A stretch of DNA of 64,000 bases from Hemerocallis citrina. Its lineage: Eukaryota > Streptophyta > Magnoliopsida > Asparagales > Asphodelaceae. Position numbers and translations under genes: made by a program. The notes beneath the pieces were generated by a model that was given only the letters and a program-made list of their open reading frames with translations, was not told the DNA's origin and did not search any database. Numbering within the stretch: the stretch's first letter is position 1; each line of letters starts with the position of its first letter. Below are positions 58,001 through 64,000 of this stretch, one piece after another. Location: the NCBI GenBank assembly GCA_017893485.1, contig CM030364.1:205992762-206056761 (forward strand), read 5' to 3'.

Positions 58001-60758
58001 AGTTTACCTCCTGTATGAATCGGGCCTTCAGCAATTTGTCTACCTCTTCTTTAATAGCGAGCTGTCGCTCGGGGGCGAACTTACGCCTCTTCTGCTGAAC
58101 CGGTTTGGACCCCGGATCAACACTCAAGCGGTGGACTAAGAGCTCTTCAGAGATACCGGGCATGTCAGCTGCGGACCATGCGAAGAGGTCTTGATTGTCT
58201 CGGATGCATCCCACAATATCTGAGTATAGGGCGGACGGTAGCGCCTTGCTTACGAAGAACTTGCGGGTCGGCTCTTGTTCGGAGAAGAGCACCTCCTCCA
58301 GTTCGTCTGCTGGCTCGGAGGTCGGTCTTGTGGAATCTTGGGGAATTTCCAGGGTCTCTAAAGAGAGGACGGGCCCAAGGGTCGAAGTCATGTAGCATTT
58401 CCGGGCCTGCTCCTGATTTCCCCTTACTTCTCCGACCCCGGATCGGGTGGGAAATTTCATCTTCAGATGATATGCCGAGGGAACTGCTTCCAGAGCCGCG
58501 AGGCCGGGTCTGCCCAAGATGACGTTGTAGGCAGCGGGAACATCCACTACCATGAAGTCCATCGGCTCCGTTCTGGTGGTAGGGGTTTGCCCGGCAGTTA
58601 CATCGAGGGTGATCACCCCTTCTATAGTTACCGAAACCCCCGTGAACCCATGGAGAGTGTAACCGGCGGGTTTGAGTCTGTCTCTGGAGAGCTTTAGGCC
58701 TTTGAAAGCGGAGAGGAATAGGATGTTGACGGAGCTGCCGTTGTCGACTAAAATCCTCTCTACTTTGAAATTTGCCATGTGGAGGCTGATGACGAGGGCG
58801 TCGCAATGCGGGATACGGACTCCCTCGAGATCCTCGTCGGAGAAGGTAACTGGCACTCCGAGGCCCTTGGGAGGAGGCGTGGTTCGGACTGAATTGACTT
58901 CTCTGATAAACGCTTTTCGGGAGGAGTTCGAGGAGCCTCCCATCGGACCCCCATGGATGAGGTGGAGGATTCGCTCCTCCTCGAAGTCTGGGGTCTCTTC
59001 TCTTTCTGGACGCTTGTTAGCCCCCCGAGGCGGGAGAGGGAGCTCGGCTCGGTCCTTTTTTACAAACTTCGTCAGCTGTCCCCTCTGGATGAGGGCTTCG
59101 ATCTCGTTCCTGAGAGCACGGCAGTCGTTGGTGTCATGCCCGTGGTCCCGGTGATAGCGGCACCATTTCTCTTTATCTCTTCTCTTGGCGGGAGTGTTCA
59201 TTTTGGGAGCTGGAGGCAAGACCCCGTCTTTTTCGACCTCCATGAAGATGGCCGAGAGGTTAGCGTTGAGGGGAGTGAACTTCTCAAATCTAGGGGGAGG
59301 TCGGCGCTGGCCGGCATTATCCTTCTGGAGCTTCTTGGCTCCTTCTTCTTCTGCCCCCTTCCTTTTGAGCCCGGAGGCGGGCGCTTCCCAGTTGGGGGGT
59401 CGCTCGGCCTCTTCGGCCCGAATGTACTTTTCGGTGCGAAGAAGAAGGTCGGAAAAGTCATGTGGGGGTTTCTTGGCAAGGGAGGAGCGGAGGTTGGAAT
59501 TAAGAATGTTGGATTGGAATGCCGCGGTAGCGACCGATTGGTCGAGGGAGGCAATAGTTCTAGCTTCGGCTGTGAATCTCTTCACGTAGTCCCTCAGTTT
59601 TTCCCCCTTTTGCTGACGGAGGTGCAATAGCGAGATGCTGGTTTTCTCGGTCCTTCGGCTGCTGACGAAATGGGTGATGAACAGGGTCTCGAACTGTTCG
59701 AAGGAGAATATTGACGCCGGGGCAAGACGAGAGTACCATTCTCGAGCCGGGCCTTTCAGAGTTGCAGGGAATGTTTTGCAGAGGAGGGCATCGGACGCTT
59801 GATGGAGGAGCATCAAAGTCTTAAAGCCTTCGATGTGGTCAACTGGATCGGTCTCCCCAGTGTAGTTCTCGAACTGGGGAGGTTTGAAACCGAAGGGAAC
59901 AGGAGTATCCACTATGGTCCGGGAGAACGGGGGTCGGCTAGGACGGAGGGTCCTCCCCCTGAGTTCTTCTTCTCGGTTTATCTGTCCCAAGAGTTTTTCC
60001 ACCTCGTTCAGGCGGCGGTTCATGGTGTCATCTCTCCGGCGGTGATCTGCCGAGCCACGGGACTCGTCTTCGTATGATGGGGAGCGAGGGCTACGGCGAC
60101 GGTAGCTTCGGGAACGACGAGGACTTGGGGTGCGTCTGGAATTGGTAGGAGCGGGTCGAGGAGAAGGGGAACGTTGGTGAGGGCTCCGGACCGGAGGAGG
60201 GGAGGGGGCCCTCGGCTCATTGGGATTCTGACGGAGATTGAGGGCCTGTTGTACCATTGCTTGGAATTGCTGGAACTCGGCACGGGTAATGGGTGCCTCA
60301 TTGTCCCGATGCTGCTGCCGACCTGCTGGTGAGTGCCTCCTTCGGTAGTGATCGGGGGAGTCTTTTCTCCCTCTTCGGGCGGGGGACCCCCTGTGTCCCC
60401 GGTGTCGGGGGGATCGCTCTTGGCGGGAGGCTTCTCCCCGAGCCCGCTTTTCGTCCAGGTGGCGACGAAGGTCCTTATCCTCCGGGCGTTTGGGATGGGC
60501 ATCGTGGCGACCAGAGGCTCGGGGATGATGGGAGGCCATGGAGGCACTGGAGGCGTTGTGGATGGAGAGGTTCTCTTGGTGAAGAGGCTGTTTCTGAGGG
60601 TTAGGACCCTTTGGATCAGGAGGGAGGTTCGGTTGAAGCGGCTCTTCCATGGTAGGAGGGAGTTGCCCTTGTTGCTGAGCGGGATCAGGATGGACTTCTT
60701 GCTGGTCAGGGTTGGGCGCTCGGTTGGAGCCCCTAGATCTAACTTTGCGAGGCGGCAT
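55017..60758 (-). CDS. gag-pol: Tat-2 Gag-Pol polyprotein, intact (1913 aa)
   Basis: One frame from the ATG at 60758 to the stop at 55017. In order: Pro/Arg/Ser-rich N-terminus (1-270), capsid-like gag domain (about 295-450), a zinc-knuckle-like CX2HX4HX4C (533-546), aspartic protease with DNGSS (D672), reverse transcriptase (about 900-1120, YVDD at 1039-1042), an RNase H of the gypsy type that lacks its first Asp (LYLAAS near 1185), an archaeal-type RNase H with D1322, E1360, D1384 and D1434, the integrase zinc-binding motif (H1547, H1554, C1585, C1588) and the integrase core D1617, D1677, E1713. There is no chromodomain. This domain order defines the Tat lineage. Gag and Pol are fused without a stop or frameshift. 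No damage was found, so it could support transposition. Confidence 0.95.
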   Translation of the reverse strand: MPPRKVRSRGSNRAPNPDQQEVHPDPAQQQGQLPPTMEEPLQPNLPPDPKGPNPQKQPLHQENLSIHNASSASMASHHPRASGRHDAHPKRPEDKDLRRHLDEKRARGEASRQERSPRHRGHRGSPARRGRKDSPDHYRRRHSPAGRQQHRDNEAPITRAEFQQFQAMVQQALNLRQNPNEPRAPSPPPVRSPHQRSPSPRPAPTNSRRTPSPRRSRSYRRRSPRSPSYEDESRGSADHRRRDDTMNRRLNEVEKLLGQINREEELRGRTLRPSRPPFSRTIVDTPVPFGFKPPQFENYTGETDPVDHIEGFKTLMLLHQASDALLCKTFPATLKGPAREWYSRLAPASIFSFEQFETLFITHFVSSRRTEKTSISLLHLRQQKGEKLRDYVKRFTAEARTIASLDQSVATAAFQSNILNSNLRSSLAKKPPHDFSDLLLRTEKYIRAEEAERPPNWEAPASGLKRKGAEEEGAKKLQKDNAGQRRPPPRFEKFTPLNANLSAIFMEVEKDGVLPPAPKMNTPAKRRDKEKWCRYHRDHGHDTNDCRALRNEIEALIQRGQLTKFVKKDRAELPLPPRGANKRPEREETPDFEEERILHLIHGGPMGGSSNSSRKAFIREVNSVRTTPPPKGLGVPVTFSDEDLEGVRIPHCDALVISLHMANFKVERILVDNGSSVNILFLSAFKGLKLSRDRLKPAGYTLHGFTGVSVTIEGVITLDVTAGQTPTTRTEPMDFMVVDVPAAYNVILGRPGLAALEAVPSAYHLKMKFPTRSGVGEVRGNQEQARKCYMTSTLGPVLSLETLEIPQDSTRPTSEPADELEEVLFSEQEPTRKFFVSKALPSALYSDIVGCIRDNQDLFAWSAADMPGISEELLVHRLSVDPGSKPVQQKRRKFAPERQLAIKEEVDKLLKARFIQEVNYPEWLSNVVMVKKSNGTWRICIDFTDLNKACPKDPFPLPSIDTLIDATSGHELLSFMDAFSGYNQIRMFPPDIPKTSFVTDQGLYCYRVMPFGLKNAGATYQRLVNKVFQAQIGRNMEVYVDDMLVKSIRGADHVTDLQEAFDVLRRNNMRLNPNKCAFGVSSGKFLGFMVSQQGIEANPEKIKAILDMAPPRNVKEVQRLTGRLAAIGRFLSKSGEKCLPFFKALRGAKGFEWGQQQQDSFDQLKAYLVNPPLLSKPVPGEPLYLYLAASEQTLSAVLVREEERAQKPIYYVSKVLRDAELRYPKIEKMAYALVMAARKLRPYFQSHSVVVLTDQPLKQILHKPETSGRLMKWSIELSQHDITYQPRTAIKAQALAEFIVETTIPESGQAAKGPPIWSVYVDGSSCNEGSGAGVILAGPDGFVLQYSLRINFKASNNEAEYEALIAGLRMARNAGAHRLRIFSDSQLIVNQVLGEYEARDDRMAKYLSKVKSLITLFDEALIQRIPREENAQADALSKLASSSLQGLEQTVLIEVLLKPSIEDEAPDSVEALPVLLEDNWMKPIVEFLRNGLLPEDPREARRIRTRAERFTLLEGILYKRSFTQADGRPYLRCLSPEQADYALQELHEGIGGAHSGSRALARKVLNYGYYWPTLLRDAERHVRQCSSCQKYADIRRLPQAPLTSLSSPVPFAMWGMDLLGPFPPAPGQLKFLVVAVDYFSKWIEAEPLATITEHRVVQFFWKNVICRFGVPRVIVTDNGTQFTGAAFRALCEDLSIQHRFSSVSHPQSNGQAENANRQILAGIKKRLDKCSKGLWVDQLPNVLWSHRTTKRTPTGESPFNLTYGAEATIPLEVGIPSPRLVAYEEEQNARELRTSLDLIDEIRERAAIRQQAYRRRIELAYNKRVRPTDLKEGDLVLRKLAISFPGQKSKLAPNWEGPYKISKAIRPGTYKLEDLEGREIPRTWNADHLLKYQEKATTSLQVTRDAEPFPSFL

Positions 60759-60810
60759 GGTAGGAGAGAACCTGTTTACGGGAAGAGGAGAGGTCCCTAT
60801 TCGTTAGTTT

Positions 60811-60827
60811 CCCACAGACGGCGCCAA
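60811..60827 (-). other. Tat-2 primer binding site
   Basis: TTGGCGCCGTCTGTGGG on the minus strand, two bases inside the 5' LTR. Confidence 0.78.
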
Positions 60828-60829
60828 TC

Positions 60830-61491
60830 TGTTGCCGCTAAATTTGGTGTGGGGGCAAACAGATAGAACTTGTGGATTCTTGGGGAAACTGAATAGGAAA
60901 ACCTGCGTACCTGTTCCGTCGGGCCTCGTTCGACTTTCCTGCCGTGCACCTGCAAAAAGTGCGAGACACCGGGGGGGGATCCCGGCGACGCACCCTCCGA
61001 CGCTCAAGTCAGTAATCGAAGGGATTATGAAGGAGCGTAAAAACTGGTGAAGAGTTCATTACCTCTTAATGGAGATGGGTGAGGGGTATTTATAGGCGTC
61101 TTAGGGAATGGTTTTAGGAATGTAATCCCCGTGATTAGATAAAGAATATTCCTCGTAGTCAGATAAGGTATGTAATCTGATAAGGTATATCCCCTGTAAC
61201 CAGTTAAGGAATTTTAATCCCCAAATCCCAGTGAAAAGGTAGATGTCCATCAGGGCCGTTGATCGTGTTTAATCAGGGATCCTGACTCTGTCTTGTTGGA
61301 TTGGGAGCGCAGCGGGTTGAGATCCGCGCCCTCTTGTTGGCGGATCCATTCGCGGATCATTGGGCCCTAAGAGGGCAGATCCAATACCCGTTTTGGTCCT
61401 CTTGTGGGCGAAATTACCGTTTTACCCTCAGATCTCAAGATTCGTACCTGATTTGGACGGTTCCGATTAAATCCCATTTTTAGCCATATCA
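60830..61491 (-). repeat. Tat-2 5' LTR
   Basis: 662 bp with a minus-strand TATAAATA box at 61087-61094 that should drive gag-pol transcription. Confidence 0.95.
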
Positions 61492-61877
61492 GATACTATG
61501 TTATAAGTTCATTTATATTTGCTATTTGATTTTTATGCCACTCACACCATTTATGGCTGACCCCTTTAGTTTGGGGGTTAGGGTTCAACTCTAGCCTCAC
61601 TTGTTGCAGGTTATTGCTTAGAGTTGGAGAATGGATGCTTGAGTTAGCCTTTTTTGGATAAATGGATTATTAAGTGTTCAGTGTTGAGTTGTAAAGACCT
61701 GTTGAGTTAATTTTGAGTTGTTTAGTCTTCCGCTGTGATATGTAAAGATTTGTTGTAATAAATGTTGAAAATTCTAGTGGTGTTTGTTTGGTTTATTGTT
61801 ATATTGAAGTGGATCACTGGGAATGTGCCACGTATTTTCTAAGCTCTCATATTAGAAATTCGGGGCGCTACAATCAG

Positions 61878-62040
61878 CAACCGTCAGATTTAGATCACGG
61901 TGGTCAATCAACGATCCAGATTCATTCTCAGGAGCTCTAACCATCTTTAACGGCCAGGGTCACAAGTTTGACTTTTAGTAGTTTCCTTCAATTATTAACT
62001 CACTATCTATTTGCCCCCACACCCAAAATAAGCAGCAACA
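61878..62040 (+). repeat. Tat-3 3' LTR, second part
   Basis: Continues the Tat-3 LTR after the nested insertion and matches the 5' LTR up to AGCAGCAACA at 30762. Confidence 0.88.
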
Positions 62041-62872
<832 letters not shown>

Positions 62873-63420
62873 ATAGTGGGTTAGGTTGAAGAATTCAATC
62901 AAAGAAGTTGATTTTTTTCAAATAATCTCTGCAACTTAACCTGCTATTGGTGATAACAGGTTAGGTTGAAAAATTCAAACAAAGAACTATATTTTCTTCA
63001 AAAATCTCTTCAACTTAGCCCGCTATTGGAGATAAGGTGTTAAGTGAACTTAACCTGTTATCGCCAATAACAGATTAGGTTGAAGAATTCAAACAGCGAA
63101 CTTGGTTTTCTTCAAAAAGTTTATTCAACTTATCATGCTATCTGTAATAACGAGTTAAGTTCACTTAACCCGTTATCGCCAATAGCGATTTAGGTTGAAT
63201 AATTCAAGCAGAGAACTTGATTTTCTTCACAAATTCTCTTCAACTTAGCACACTATTTGTTTCCATTATCGTTAATAGCGGGTTAGGTAGAAGAATTCAA
63301 ACAGAGAACTCGATTTTCTTCAAAAAATCTCTTCAACTTAGTCTGCTATTGAAGATAACGGGTTAAGTGAACTTAACCCGTTATCACCAATAATGGGTTA
63401 GGTTGAAGAATTCAAACATA
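62873..63420. repeat. Tandem repeat of about 115-120 bp with internal inverted motifs
   Basis: Four to five diverged units with GGTTAGGTTGAAGAATTCAAAC followed by TCTTCAACTTAGC. Each unit contains AACCCGTTATC or its inverse GATAACGGGTT, giving stems around CACCAATAAT-like loops. Confidence 0.7.
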
Positions 63421-64000
63421 TTTCCTTCAAAATTTATCTTGAATTTGCTATTTGTAATTTTTTTAATTTTTATTTGTTTGGGGGGGGGGGGGGGTTAGGA
63501 AGAGGGTGAAGAAATATTTTTTTTTTGAATCAAAAGTCATGAAGTTACCATGTTGACGGTGTTGTCATCTTGATCCAACATAATCATGTACATGTAAGGA
63601 ATGACATGTTCAGTCACATTGTACTTTCTCAAAAAAAATTAAAAAAACAAAAAAAATATTTTTTAAAATATGAACAAAAAAAATTAATTTCTTTTCTCTT
63701 TCACCTTCTTCATTATCCAACCCAAACCCTAACCTTACCCTCCAACCCTAACCCTACCCTTACCCTTAACAATCTATAACTTAGGTCCTTTTTATTGCGC
63801 ATCAATGAAATTTTTGTGGCTAAGAGAGAGAGAATTGAAAATCTTTGGAAAAAAAAAATTTAATAATTAATTTTTTTTAAAAAATTCAAAAAAATCAAAA
63901 ATATAAAAAATCAAAACTCCAAAAAATCAAAAAAGTTCAATAACTTGGTTTTAAAATAGGTAAAATAAATTTAAAATTGAGGATTTAAAAAAAGAATAAA
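63421..64000. other. AT-rich flank with homopolymer and telomere-like short runs
   Basis: A G run of about 16 at 63479-63494, a short imperfect CCCTAA-type run at 63719-63770, and AAAATT-rich sequence to the end. No gene is seen. Confidence 0.4.

Larger units (their letters stand above)
47699..61491 (-). mobile_element. Tat-2: young, complete Tat-lineage LTR retrotransposon
   Basis: 13.8 kb with the perfect target duplication GATAC (47694-47698 and 61492-61496). LTRs of 662 bp begin TGTTGCCG and end CCATATCA, and look identical in a base-by-base reading. It has one uninterrupted gag-pol frame, a primer binding site, a polypurine tract, a spliced antisense gene, a second antisense frame and two tandem arrays. 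All catalytic motifs are present, so it is plausibly autonomous. Confidence 0.95.
45346..61872 (+). mobile_element. Solo LTR (about 2.7 kb) in the Tat-3 3' LTR, split by Tat-2
   Basis: Starts TGTAGAACCCC and ends GGGGCGCTACA, the style of long Tekay/Del chromoviral LTRs. The target duplication ATCAG is perfect (45341-45345 and 61873-61877). Its own sequence is 45346-47698 plus 61497-61872. It has a TATATATAAG box near 45830, a cluster of AGTCGACT words (46505-46830) and a 44-bp tandem repeat (47215-47505). No internal region remains. Confidence 0.82.
30128..62040 (+). mobile_element. Tat-3: decayed Tat-lineage LTR retrotransposon with nested insertions
   Basis: The 5' LTR (30128-30762) and the 3' LTR (44863-45345 continuing at 61878-62040) begin TGATGATGG and end AGCAGCAACA. 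The flanks ACTAG (30123-30127) and ACTAA (62041-62045) are a target duplication with one mismatch. Inside are a primer binding site, a gag frame full of stops, a protease remnant, then no reverse transcriptase or integrase. A 4-kb repeat array and a polypurine tract complete it. Two solo LTRs and, inside one of them, Tat-2 were inserted later. Without these and the copia and fold-back insertions it would be about 10 kb. Confidence 0.88.

Overview
This is a piece of a repeat-rich flowering-plant nuclear genome. It holds one recognisable host gene with canonical GT-AG introns, surrounded and invaded by transposable elements of almost every plant class. No species is named from the sequence. All calls come from reading the sequence by eye; no search or folding program was run.

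Layout. (1) 254-15967 is a small PIF/Harbinger-like element (TAA target duplication) split by Tat-1 (468-15276, minus strand, target duplication CTATA), an old, mutated Ty3/gypsy element of the Tat lineage. (2) 17812-29810 (minus) is a complete eight-exon SEH1 nucleoporin gene (329 aa) spread over 12 kb. Its introns hold a 323-bp TRIM, two hAT-like elements with 8-bp target duplications, an RTE-type LINE, fold-back elements bordered by TA tracts and a candidate small Helitron. (3) 30128-62040 is Tat-3 (plus strand), a decayed Tat element that starts only 317 bp upstream of the SEH1 start codon. Its gag is split by one solo LTR (32269-35634) and its 3' LTR by another (45346-61872). The second solo LTR in turn contains Tat-2 (47699-61491, minus strand), a very young full-length Tat element whose two 662-bp LTRs look identical and whose 1913-codon gag-pol frame is intact. 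(4) 62041-64000 is AT-rich flank with microsatellites and a tandem repeat.

The three Tat elements share a primer binding site, a polypurine tract and (in Tat-1 and Tat-2) one design: 3' LTR, tandem array, a spliced gene pair antisense to gag-pol with its own TATA box, a second tandem array, then pol and gag on the opposite strand. The antisense gene has its intron positions and reading phases conserved between the two divergent copies.

The most interesting signal is in the tandem arrays of all three elements. Their unit sequences are unrelated, yet nearly every unit contains short inverted repeats, and differences between units often occur as matched pairs that keep the stem paired. This looks like selection for RNA or DNA hairpins rather than for sequence. 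Tandem repeats in this part of Tat elements are known; paired changes of this kind are not something I know to have been described.
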